DNA of 64,000 nt from Lucifuga dentata. Its lineage: Eukaryota; Chordata; Actinopteri; Ophidiiformes; Bythitidae. Under the pieces are notes generated by a model, which saw only the letters and a list, made by a program, of their open reading frames with translations, searched no databases and was not told the origin of the DNA. Shown one piece after another: positions 1 through 12,600 of the stretch (its first letter is position 1; every line of letters begins with the position of its first letter). The stretch covers positions 163,555 to 227,554 of the forward strand of contig VXCM01001558.1 of assembly GCA_014773175.1 (NCBI GenBank), given 5' to 3'. Both the position numbers and the translations under genes were made by a program.

Positions 1-39
1 ATAAACGCCAGTGAGAAGTGAAAAGAATCAGTCACTGAC

Positions 40-3000
40 CCACACAGGTATGGTTATCAATGTGCAGCTGGTATCCGGGCCTGCAGGAGCACTGGAAGGA
101 CCCCTGAGAGTTGGTACAGATGTGCTCACATGTTGCATTCAGTGCCAAACATTCATCCACATCTGGGGGATCCAGAATTACCAGTTAACTGTTTTGTCAC
201 TGTAAAACAGGTCTATGTATACATTATGTTAGTGTTTGCTGGTGCAGCAGGTGAGTGGGGGTTTGTAATGAGGACAAGATGACAAGAGACAGTGCTTGCA
301 CCAAAACTGGCATTGGCTTTTGAAGCTAATATGCAGTTGCTGGGAGAGAGCATCCCTTTACCGCCCTCTACTGACTTGCTGCTGAACTTGGAACTCTCCA
401 CACCTCTCAGCCATAAATTCTGCTTTTTCCAATTGCAAAGATACTTGCTCATGATTGTCAACCAGCAGATGTTATATTAATATTTGATAAGGTTAGCAAA
501 TTTAAAAATGCTTTGTTATGCCTGTAATGCCTTGCACAGCCTTGTCACAGCAGCCTCCAATTTTCACGTGAGGGTTTTGTGCGGTTCACTGTGATCTGGC
601 AAGGATCGACAGGTACCTGCTGGTATCAGATGCGCTGTTGGCTATGATAAGGTTTTATTATTTGTCATTGGTGCGTAGTACCTTTTTTTCCTCCCAACCC
701 TGCACTGAAAAATTTCTGCCAAAACGATCAACCTTTGTCTCATTTGTCCTACAGGATTCACAAACTTTTTTGAAATTCCAAAGGGTTCACTAACATTTCC
801 CAGTCACTGTACAGTCCAGTATAAATAGTCAACTGCAGACTGAACACGTTTCCACATCATATGCTGAAGTTTCGTGGCATTTTGGCATTAATCACCTGCA
901 GTTCTGTTTATTTGTCTATGGATCATTAAAGAGAATCCTTCCTCCATTCTTTGNATTAATCACCTGCAGTTCTGTTTATTTGTCTATGGATCATTAAAGA
1001 GAATCCTTCCTCCATTCTTTGACAAACTATTCCTTTAATTATCAATTTTATAATTATCCCACTCGCACTCTATGTAAACTCAAGCCTCCTGTTTGCAGAA
1101 CAACACAGTTACAGTTTGGTTTCTTATATAGAGGATCTATTTTATGGAATGTCCTGCCCCCTAATTTCTTTGAATTGTCTCATTTTCATTTCAAGAAGGC
1201 TGTAAAAGGGTTGTTATGTTCTCAATCATGTTAACCCTATGGCTTACCAGTTTAAATTCTTTTATTTTTAGTTTTTCACTTTTTTATTGTCCACTTTTAA
1301 TTGTCTTATAATTTAATATTTTCATGCACCTTATGGAGAGCTGCCCTGTTCAAGCCCCTTNTTTTTTTTTTTTTTTTTTTTTTTTGGATGTGTAAACTAA
1401 TAAAAACTAAGCTAATTTTTTTCCCCCTTTTCTTTGGTGTGTTTTACCTGTGCATTTGTGTCCATCTTGGTCCAGCTGGTAGCCTGAAGCACACTGGCAG
1501 CTGTATCCTCCTGTCTCATTTGTACAGTTGTGCTCACAGTGGCCGTTGTTCACAACACATTCATCGATGTCTGTAACCAAGGACAATCCTGAAGGACTGT
1601 GGTTTTGCAGACATGCATGTAGTAGTGATCATGCATGAGTAAAACACACGCACAGACCCTGCTTACCCACCAAAACAAGAATGGCCATCACCATTGAACC
1701 CTTGGTAGCATTGGCAGAAATAAGAGCCAATTATGTTGCCACAACGAGCGTTAGTGTCACAACCATGAACACCTGATGCACACTCGTTCTCATCTGAGGA
1801 GACAACACACATGGATTATTTCACTCAATTCTAAATTAAGTTAAATGTGTTTTAATAAACACTGTTCTTCTGCTCTCAAACAAACACCTAATGAAGCTAA
1901 CCTCATCTGCAGGATAACAGCCTTTTCCATAGAGGAACAACTCTAATTAATTACCTTCACAGTGTGTGCCGTTTCCCTGGTAACCTGGTTGACAAACACA
2001 CTTGTAGCTCCCCAAGGTGTTTTCACACACACCCTGACCATCACACACCTTAGGACTCTCTGTACATTCATCCACATCTGGGACAGAGATGAGGGAAAGA
2101 GTGCGTATAAACTTACGATGTCTAGAATGAAAAGGCAAGGCAATTCTTTGTGATGTATGGGACGTGATGAGATGCTGCCATCAGGATGAAGGATAAAAAT
2201 GGTGGCTGTGATGGTAGTAGTGTAAGTGGAGGTTGAGGCATTGTAATCTGTAAATATGGATAGCTAACAGCACTGCGCTTCTGGAATGCAGATTTAGAGC
2301 TACCTCCTGAAGAAGACATTATGTTCTGACAACTGCATCCAGAAACATGGAGACTCTTCTGGAACCTGTGAACTCGGTTGCATGGTGGAGCAGATCTCCT
2401 TCAGTTGTTCTGAGCCATCTGGTAGTTAGACTGACAGTTTATGCCATTAAAAAGCAAGCAGTGAGTGTTAAGCATGGAAAGCTCATCATACCTTGACATA
2501 TGTTGTAGTCAGGGCACACAGGACCTATGAGGGAGCAGATATCAGAAATGCAGAAGTCATGCAAGCAAAACAAAAAAGACATGAAAAAAGAGTTTAAAGA
2601 AAGATTTTTTTTTCATTAGTATAAAGGTGAGATAAGTTGGGAAACAAAGTGAAAGAAATCAGCAATGCAACAAAGCAGCAGATTATAGCTGATTATTCCT
2701 CCAAAGCCTTTAAAGCTGCAAGTTGATAAAGGCAAAATAAGAACACCAGATTAAATCTGGATGTCAGACTTAACCAGGTGGGGTGAAGCTTCCTTGCTGC
2801 CTTACCAACGCAGGCGGGGGATTTAGCTCTGAAACCCGGCTGGCATTGGCATACAAAGCTGCCAGGAGTGTTCACACACACATTTCCCAGCTCACGGTGA
2901 CACTGCTCCTCAAAGCTGCACTCATCCACATCTATAAAGAGGAGAATCCAAGGAGTTGAAACAGGAGATCTCTTCCTGCTGTTACTCAAACATGCTTCCA

Positions 3001-4667
3001 GTTTCTTATTGAATAGGGTGGATACGGATGCTAGCTAGACAGACTCTCCTACAACATCATGACATATGACCCTAGAAGCTCCCTCAGTGCAGCTCTGGGT
3101 ATCCATGTAATATAAAATGCTTCCTACATTTTTTATTGTACATATTCCACAATCTTCTGACACATCAACGTTAGCCTCACCTACACAGCCTTGTCCACTT
3201 ATAGGCACTGCATATCCCACAGGGCATGAACAAATGAAGGAGCCGAGGGTGTTTCTGCATTCAGCGTTACTCTGACAGGCCTGCAGGCCCGTCACTGCTG
3301 CCAGTGCACACTCATCTATATCTAAAAAACACAGACACACGGGCAGCATGGCCATGTGCTTACTGGGTGAATAGTACAGATAGTATAGAACCGAACCCAA
3401 CACAGATGTTCACGTACCCTGGCAGCCTCCAGCACCCATCAGGTAACCACGGAGACAGCTACATGAGTAAGAGCCAGGGGTATTCGTGCAGCTGGCATGG
3501 AGACCACATGGTCCTGGCCCCCCTCCCGCACACTCATCAACATCTGTTGAATAAAAAGAGGATATTATACGATACTATACTGCAGATGAAGTGAGATTGG
3601 TGAGATCAGTTGTCAAGGTGCAAGATTTAATATTTTTAAATATTAGAATAGCATATTAATCATTTAAAAAAAAAGAGACTGGTTGAAACAGGAGGTGGAC
3701 TCTTTCTCATGCTGGTGGTTCTCGTGCTGCTCGGTCCTCAAAATTACAACATTTCCCTCGTATATATATATATATTAAAAAAAAAAAAATCTTTGTTTTT
3801 TTCAGATCAGGAGCTCTCTGTAGGCTACTCATTCCACTATTTATGTTTGGGAAAAAGTTTAGCTCCCCTGCAAAGAACAGCTGTAAAATGTGCTATGCTA
3901 GAAATCAGCAGATTTCCTGCAAACTATGGCTCAGTTGCAGTTTAAAAATGCAATGTAGAAGCTATCGACATTCTTCAATGATGTTGAATACAGTGATTAC
4001 ACTAATGTGTGAAAATAAATGTGACAACTTATTAATGTTCATATAGCATCTTTAAGCACTGATTCTGCTGTCCTTTTAAGGTCTCACCATGACATTCTGC
4101 TTCTCCTTCCAGAGTAAAGCCTGCAGCACAGGTACAGTTCTCTCCATCCTTCATCATGCCAGATGAACTGCTCCCCAACCTCACCTCCTTCTCTGGACAA
4201 GGAGGAGCCAGACTGGGGCCTTGGGAACCTGTGGTGGTGAAGGGGGCTGCTGGTGTGAGAGAACAAAGATGAACATCAGGACAGGATAACAGGGAAAGGA
4301 GATGAGAGAAATCAATAACAGACAAGAAACTCACATGTGGTAGATGTGTGGCTTGGTGTAGTTTCACTGAGATTTCCAGTAGCATGCTTAATCATTTGGT
4401 TCTACAACAAAAGAGAATAAATTGAATTTATTTGGTGTTACATCGAGCAAGAAAGTTTCTTTGCGCTATTGTTTGTACAGCTACTATTAGTTTGCATAAT
4501 CTCTTGAGCAGAATTGAGGATCTCCCTCAGCTACCGGCCTGGCTCTGTGTGAACTGTGCCTCTGTATCTTTCAGAATTTCATTTTCATTGTCCTTGGGGC
4601 TGGTCAGAGCCTGGGCCACAGGAAGGACCAGCATCAAGGCTGACAGAAGAATCCAGAGGTGAGTCAT
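40..4667 (-). CDS. multi-EGF protein, 5' part (E-type adhesion GPCR-like)
   Basis: Coding exons from N- to C-terminus: 4667-4535 (signal peptide, starts [16 protein letters not shown]), about 4391-4335 (Thr/Ser-rich), 4249-4088 (Cys-rich, with CTCAAGF), then EGF exons 3543-3418, 3321-3181, 2931-2806, a 33-nt exon 2524-2492, 2077-1955, 1793-1671, 1570-1448 and 162-40. Most EGF exons open with DVDEC, DIDEC or DENEC and carry six cysteines, the calcium-binding EGF pattern. All are flanked by phase-1 introns, so modules can be gained or skipped in frame. An acceptor lies directly before the start codon, so an upstream non-coding exon is likely, perhaps ending at the donor near 5156. The start of the Thr/Ser exon does not fit the phase of the signal exon, so that junction is uncertain. 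Signal peptide, short mucin-like segment and tandem EGFs resemble CD97/EMR receptors, but the GPS and seven-helix region would lie left of the window. Another multi-EGF surface protein is possible. Confidence 0.6.
887..1021. other. assembly duplication across an N
   Basis: The 67 bases at 887-953 are repeated at 955-1021 with one N at 954. It lies in an intron of the EGF gene and has no coding effect. Confidence 0.85.
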
Positions 4668-5156
4668 CACCTGAATTTAAGAGAAGAAAAGGCAGATTTC
4701 TCATAAGACATGCAATGACTGCGAGAGCTTGAGACAATTACAAGCTGAATAAGTTTAATGAAATTCAAGCCACATTAACTGTTGGCTGCATTCACACCAG
4801 TCTATAGATCATGTCTAGGCAGGCAAAACAACAGAGGGCTGAGCGGATGAAACGAGCCTGTTATTACGTTAACCATCAACCCCCTGGGCTGTCTGCGCGG
4901 AACAAAAGAACCTCAGCAGCTATAGTGACTAAATAAAAAACAAAACAAAAAAAACAAAAAAAACTACATGTTATATTTACATGTGGAAATCTGCGTCAAC
5001 TGAAAGTCATCAATGAAAAGTTCTGACTATCGTGCGATGTTTCCCTAGACACGTTTTGCGTGAGAAAATTTAGACAGCTGCGCGTCCACAGTGCTTCTAC
5101 CGATGCGGTGCACAAGTTGTTTCTAAGTGTGATTAAGTCATATTAGGCCACATACC

Positions 5157-5300
5157 GGGTTAGATTCACTCGCAGGGAAAAGCAGAACAGATCGCCTTCA
5201 GATCATAAGCGGAGACGCGCAGACAGCTATCCAGATGCCAAAACGCGCTGCGTCCTCTCCAGACGAAGCTTGTTGGGGAGAAGTGAAGGAGCCAGGCCAG
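5157..5300 (-). other. possible 5' non-coding first exon of the EGF gene
   Basis: Reading the minus strand, a good donor (CCCG then gtatgtgg) sits at about 5156. The signal-peptide exon below it begins with an acceptor just upstream of its ATG, so a non-coding first exon here would fit. The upstream limit is not visible from sequence. An open minus frame at 5198-5497 includes a hydrophobic stretch but has no recognisable homology and is not called as protein. Confidence 0.3.
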
Positions 5301-8300
5301 GATGGGGGGCTGTGCTCCAATGTTTCCACATCCTGTTCAGGATTTCTGCACTCCCATTCCACAAATCCCAAACCAGCGTAAAACAGGAACAGCAAACAAG
5401 CCCAGATCTCCTTCAGAGGCCTGAGTGGTGCGTTCAGGTGCTCCAGCTCTGAACTCTGACATGGAGCTCGTAAACCAGCAGGTATCATGTAACACAAAAA
5501 GCTGTGCGATAATGTCAGGAGTCAAGACAGAAGAAAAGAGAAAAACATGTAGAAATGTTTGTGTAAAGTGACGGGAATTCTCAAGTGAAGTAAGCTTACA
5601 ACCAGTGGTGTGAAGTTAAAGTAAAAGTGCAGTTAAAGTACTTCACTTCGAGTATATAGTAACTTATTTTACTTTACTGCACTGAGCATTTCCGAAATAA
5701 AATATATACTTTTTCCTGTTACTTTTTCAGTATAAGTTTGTACGTATTTGTATTTGTACGTATTTGTATTTGCCTGTTCAGCGGATGTTTTATTTTGAAA
5801 TCTGAAAAACAAAAGGCAACAACACCTTTTTATAGGTTTACTCAAAATAATGTTTTTGTTACTTAAGTAAAAATAACAACGGCTTAAGATTTTTTTTTTT
5901 TTCTGTCACAGGCGAATTTTGCTTGTAATAAAGTTTTTAATGATACAACTTTACTGTTACTCAAGTACAGCTTTGAGATACTTTATCCACCACTGCTTTT
6001 GACCCAAAACCACGTGGGGGCAGTAGTTGACCCCTTTTGCCAGGAGTGCTCCTGACTTTGGTTTAAAAGTGTAGTTTTGAGGAGCTTGAAGGCGGCAATA
6101 CTCATGCTGTGGAGCTGTAAATGAGATGACAGAAAAGATGGGACATGTAGACCCAAAATTAGGCTTGGGAACACTTCATTGTATGATCAGGGACTACATT
6201 ACTTAAATTTTAATTTTTGTTAAGGGTTCCCATGGGGAATGCTCATTTGGCCCCATCAGACTTTCACATCTTCCCAGACATGAAAAACATTTTCTTCACA
6301 TAGCTGTTTCACATTAGTCACACATAAATAATAATTGTTGGTTCAGGTTAGGTGCCTTGCTCAAGGCACCTTAAAAGTTGCTGTGTGAGGGTTATGTGAA
6401 AGTGTTTCCCATTCATTTAGCCTGTGCAGCTATTATGCACCCATATATAAAATCATCTTCAGAAGCAATGCATTTCTGGCTTTTCCTGATTCTTTCCTGA
6501 TGACATTGTGTACAACAGTGGAACAAGCTGCACACGCTACACACTAACATCACAACAAGCAACATACAACATGTAAATAATATCCTTAGCCCTTAGTTTG
6601 TGTTATTTTGTATCTCTCACACTTTTTAAAAGGGCAGCACAGTATGTTATGATGGAAACCATTACATCAGTATCAAACAAATCCACAACAGATAATTATG
6701 GAACATATATAATGGATTATAATGGTTTTGATTATTTCTCGCATTGGGAACCATTCAAATTTGTCTAATGACCTCTTATGTTTCTGCTCTCTGGTATGGT
6801 GTAAACTGTGTACGCAGTTTAACAGCCAGCTGGATAAGCTGAAGAGTGAAGTTGAAAATAAAAAGTTCAAAATAAATTTCTATAAGTATTTACACCTTTA
6901 CAGCAAATATTTATACATATTTAATGTCCGTTTAAATATATTTTTAAAACTTTTCATTTCCAAAATTTGGGATAATGAAGAGGTTGCATTATTGTTACAA
7001 AGAAATGAAAAAGTTCAGAATTTTTCTTCTTTTGGGAATTGTTTTTATTCATGTTTTTTTCTGAAGCAAATTAAGAATTAAAAAACATACTTTCATTTTG
7101 ATTAATGCTTCTTTTTCTTAGGATTGGAGTAGTGAAAAACTGTTTTGTTTCTATTCAAAAAACATAAATAATACTGTAAAATTCCACATAAAAATGACAA
7201 TGTAATCACAGTCATTTTAGCTTAATGCTGATTTAATAATTTTTAGCTGCCAGGTGATACTTTTCTTTCTGAATGAGATTTTAACATCACAGTATTGTAT
7301 TATACACTATAGGAGCATCACAGAAAGAAGAACTAGCAAAGCAGCAACTATGTGCATCAACAAATACAGTAACTCTGAAACAATTGTCTGATAGTTATAG
7401 TTCCAGTTTAAGGAAAATTATTCTCTCACATTAAAGGAATTTCACAGTAACAAGAACATCATCAGCTGTGCAGAACTGGACAATAGCAATATTTTTATGG
7501 CTATTCAATCATACAGAATAAAAAACAAATTAACATGTAATTAACAAGTAAACACACAAGTTTCTTGTCTCACATTACAATACAAACACATTTGAATTCT
7601 CACAAAATAAGATCTAACCCAACATTGCAAATTATGAGAAAATTTCATCCAGTTTTGTACTTCATACTATAAAGTTCAACACAATGAAAGTATGTTATCA
7701 TGTTTGGCTAAATTACTGATATTAAAACCATTATGATTACTCATATTAATTATGATTATGAAGATATTTTTGAACATGTTTCTCTATGCTGAAGACCAAA
7801 TAGTCTGATTTTTTTTCACAGTGCTGGAGTCAGAACATGATGTGACAAAACACAGTACAATGAACACAGATTAGCTGTTGAAGTTTTCACTATTGTCGAC
7901 TGATTTTTAAACCATTTCTCATTGAGGTCCAAAGTGTGCAGGTTTTCACTCCAACCAAACATAACAACAGCCAAGCTCGCTGAGAAGCATTGGTGGAGTA
8001 AATTCCTTCCTTCCTTTCCTTCATCAAAATATTCACTGATTTCATGAGTGATTTTCAAAGCTCCTACTGCTCAAACATTATATGAAATATGTCCTTCTGT
8101 CACAAAAGCTGAGCGCAGTCAGAGGTCTTACCTGCAGCATTTCACTACATCAATATAAGCATTTTGTACTTGCACATCTCACTGCTCACTGTTAAATACA
8201 TACATTTTGTCCGTACATATGTACATAGGACGACAGAAAGAAAGATAGACCGAAAGCAGATACATATCTACCTCTCTTTCAGCAATAATCAGCTACCAGA

Positions 8301-9057
8301 GATGAATAAAAACTGTAATCCACTGCTGAGCAAGTCAGAATGATCAATCATTTCTCACAGGCCCCAAATTTATTTGTTGCGGTTGATGAGGTGTGTGTCT
8401 GTGTGTGCAGGAGATAATATGGAAGCGTGGACTACAAAACAACAATACACTAACTACTTAGCACCTGTTATTCCCACAGTCTTTTTGTTTAGTCTGTACA
8501 GGTTTTAGACGGGAAGAAATTGTAAACACAAAACTACAAAAAAAAAAAAAAAAANAAAAAAAAAAAAAAAAAGAGTCAGATGAACAATTAAGTCTATATA
8601 TGGGAACACTGACAACATCAAACTAAGTGTGATTTGCTGATATGAATCATATTTAATAATGTAGCATAGTATATTGTTGTTGGGTATAGCTTCTATTTGA
8701 TTTAACATTTTATATGCAAAGTGATGATTCTTCAATCATCATGTATTTTTAATCACAACAGCAATGTTATTATTGCTTAAATGCAGCTGTGATGCTTCTT
8801 GGCCAAGGGAGTTTTAAGGTATTTTTTTTTAAGGATTTTTAATAATCTTTCAGTAGTTCTTGAATTTGCTGTCATACTGTGCTGTGGGAAAAACACGGTT
8901 TTCAGGCTCTATCGTGGTTTTCAGGATTACTGAAAAAGTTATGAATTGATTTTGACGAAACAATGGTCGAAAGCTGGCAGATCCAGGAATTCTTAACATT
9001 GTCAGATATGGCATTTTTTAATACTTTTGTCAATTTCTTCAATAATACCCCAGTCTC

Positions 9058-9091
<34 letters not shown>

Positions 9092-9547
9092 AGGCATATT
9101 TCTTCCATGATAGGCAATCAGAAGGTGCAATTTTGTTGGATCTAGATAACTGTTTAAAACTACTGTTTCTTATGACAAATAAATGCTAATCCTATTTTTA
9201 TTATAGCTGTTTCTTTCTGTTTCTACTAGTATATTATTAGAGCAAAATACATTTATCCTAGGCTTCCTCAGCATTGGTGGAGGTATGCACTTTAATGAGT
9301 GCCCATCTATGTCTCGATGGGAAACTCACCTCAGTTCACCCATGAGGAAACGCAGTCAGTCAAGTGATCTGTTGCAGAGTTTGGAATGAAAACCATCAGA
9401 CTCTCAGGCTTCAGTTTTTCACAGATAAAATACAGTATGTTGTATACTGGAAAGCTCATTACAGATGAAGACACACATGGAAGCAGTCCTCTGAGGAAGT
9501 CCTGTTAGTCTTACAGGAAGAGGGAGCAGGCATGTCGGGTCATGTGA
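5301..9547. other. intergenic region between the EGF gene and ghrhr
   Basis: I see no exon with homology here on either strand. It contains a hAT-like MITE (5603-5995), AT-rich unique sequence, a poly-A tract broken by an N at 8555, and a poly-A tract near 9063-9090. The right end should hold the ghrhr 3' UTR. A minus-strand AATAAA (TTTATT on plus) near 9195 is one candidate poly(A) signal. Confidence 0.5.
5603..5995. mobile_element. hAT-like MITE
   Basis: The element begins CAGTGGTG and ends CACCACTG, short perfect terminal inverted repeats. The interior is built from GTTACT(C/T)AAGTA-type motifs, the hallmark of a very common non-autonomous DNA transposon family in teleosts. The flanking octamers cttacaac and cttttgac match at 5 of 8 positions, consistent with a decayed 8-bp hAT target duplication. 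It has no coding capacity. The family assignment is from memory of the motif. Confidence 0.6.
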
Positions 9548-9656
9548 CTAGAAGGGCGTGTCCATCTGGCTTCCTTTGGCTGCAGGTGACACCACACCAT
9601 AGCTCCTCTCCTGCCACCTCAGCCACTGCATGTGCACCTCCTTCTGGACCTGTCAC

Positions 9657-9688
<32 letters not shown>

Positions 9689-12600
9689 AGGTCCACTTCC
9701 TCCGCAGGGCATGCAACACTTTGACATTTTATTGCTTGCTTCCCGTACTTTAAAGAGGGAAAACATGCTACTGTCTGTTTAAAACATTGTTCAATTGGCT
9801 TTCAAAATATCATATAAATAATGTCATTTCATATGTTTTATGCTGTGCTATATTACAGCATATCTAAACTTTGAAGTTTAGACATCATGATTGCTGTCTA
9901 GATGTAATCGTGTTGAAAATATTTAAGATATTTATTCACTGTGTATTAATAGGTTATCAAAGACATTTTTAAAAATATAGTAAATTGCACTTTTCCTTTA
10001 TGATTAAGTCTCTGGGATCAGAACAATATTGGTAAACAACAGCTGTAAGTTTAGTTTGTACAATTATTATTACCAATGCAACTTAAAGTAAATGGTTGGA
10101 CCTTTGCAGACATGATAAACAAATAAGCTATTTATGTGATAAAATTCAGAATTCTGTGTTAACTGTGTTAGCACACAAAACACAATGTCAGTTATGCAAC
10201 ATAGTTGATTGTTAAATGTTATATTCCATCCCATCCATCCATCCATTTTCTAAACCCGTTTGTCCTGTTGAGGGTCACGGGGGGGCTGGAGCCTATCCCA
10301 GTGGTCATAGGGCGAGAGGCGGGGTACACCCTGGACAGATCTCCAGTCTATCGCAGGGCTGACACAGAGACAGACAAACTCATTCACGCTCTCATTCACA
10401 CCTACGGGCAATTTAGAGTTCCCAGTTCACCTGACATGCATGTCTTTGGAGGTGGCAGGAAGCCGGAGTACCCGGAGGGAACTCACGCGGACACGGGGAG
10501 AACATTAAATGTTATATTACAATATTAATAAGTGCTTGAATGTGGAGTGTATCCTGTGTCTTATACTGACCTCTTGATTGAGAAAACAATAGAGAATTGC
10601 TACAAGAAGCCCCTGTAAGGGAGACAGGTAGAATAACAATTATTGCCAAACTAATGTGTGCTTCAGGCTTAATCCAAATCATTACAAGTTTGCACACTGA
10701 ATGTCACTCACAAATGAGGCTGAAATGCTGAAGACCCAAAACTCCAATATGTTTTACACACAGCCAGCGAAGAAGAGTGAAACAATGCTGAATGGATCTA
10801 TAACTCAATAGTGAACCTGCAATAAGCAATGCATTGGCTTAATTCTCTTGCCTTTCTTTTAATATTTATGTTCCAAGATGCAGAATTTAAACTAATCTTA
10901 CTTCATTTTCTTTTAGAAACAAAGACTGCCCCAACTAATGAGGCACTAGTGTGACTAATGGATTTCATATTTATTTCATACTGAAATATCTCATGAATAT
11001 AATTTTCAATTGTGCATGGGAGCAAAAGCCAATTTGGAAAGCTGGCAAACTAGTTTTGTGCGACTGTGACATTAAGTGGAGGAAGCAGTCGTAATTTCTG
11101 TGGTCACTGTCTCTGGCAGAAACAAATGCTTTGTTAGCATTAAAAACAACCCAGCAGTGCTGGTGCCATGCCATTGTTCTAAGGAGGGAAACAGTAATAA
11201 TGCAATTAAAATCTGTACGGTCCACTAATCAAAATGTCAGTGCATGCTTAGCAATTTTATTAAATGTAAAAGTGTGTAAACTAAGTTTTGAATGTATGTG
11301 AGTGTGTTCTTCTTAATATATTTAAAGTTATGTGTCATTTTAGTTTTCAGTAAATTGTTGGGGGGGAATTGCATATAAAAAATGGTTGTGCCAATCTTGG
11401 CATATACCACAACTATATATGCAGACAGAAAAAAAACAANATAAAAAATGGTTGTGCCAATCTTGGCATATACCACAACTATATATGCAGACAGAAAAAA
11501 AACAAAGAAAAATAAATAAATAAAAAAAATTGTTGGGGGGGAAACAGAAATAATTCCAATTTCAGATTAAAAGTTTAGTTATTTGAATAACCCGTCAATA
11601 AGTACTTGTGAATACACTTTAGAGCACTGTATGGAAATAATACGCATAAAACTGCAAAAAGCAAATACCTGTGACGCTTACAAAATATTAGTCTAAGTTG
11701 CTTCAATATGGAGATTAGTAATTTGCAGAATTACTCAATGCAAGATGTTGTTTAATTTTAATGCACTTTTTCCTTTCCTTAAGTTTCAGTCTTTATGTCC
11801 ATTAACACAGCACCATTCCATAGACGTTATATTATGAAACATTATTATGGGTGGGAGGGGGTACAGGATGTTTTCAGGCACTTGTGTACGAACACATGTA
11901 ATGTGAGATGGTTGTTGAGTGTTTTACATGATTTTTACCTGAAACGACCCCATGCAGAGCTCGATACAGAGGCGCAGGTTAACGTTGAAGTAGTCAGGCA
12001 GAAAATTAAAGGACATGTAGTGGGTTCCAAACAAAGGGATCAGAAGCAGGGTGGACTTAGTCAGGCGTCTGTGGCACCAAATGAAAGGCAGAGAGGATAA
12101 GTGAGGAGTCATTTACTTTGTGTCTCATCAGCATGCAGTCACATTAATCATTAGATGTCAATCAAGAGGATGCTTGTTATGTGCATCGGTCTGTACATGG
12201 ATTTTGTGAGTGAAAAGGCTGCAGCAGGTGTATAATTTGAATCAGAATATTAAAATGGGAGTGCAGTGATAGCATTTTTATGTGTAGAGATACATACTAA
12301 TTCAGGTGGCGCAATTAAATCAAGTATCACTTGACTTACCTTTGTTATGTCTTTTATAAGAACCGGATATGCACGATGTGCCTGAACACTTTCAGCCAAT
12401 TAGTAAGGCTATTTCAATTAAAAATACTTATAAGCCTCCTGGGAAGTGAAATGGTAGACTAGGGGTTCATTGGTGACTAAATGAATTATGCATCATGCAC
12501 ACCAGTACACCACCAAATTTTACACAACAAACCTGCTTATTTACCTCAGTTAAAGTATCTATCTGAGCAAAAAGGTATCTATCAGAGAAAACACATTCAT

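Noticed and set aside
5198..5497. 99-aa minus frame with a hydrophobic segment
   Set aside because: No recognisable domain. It lies over the probable 5' non-coding exon of the EGF gene, and no second evidence supports translation.
10205..10528. 107-aa plus-strand open frame
   Set aside because: It lies almost entirely within a retroelement fragment flanked by a target duplication.
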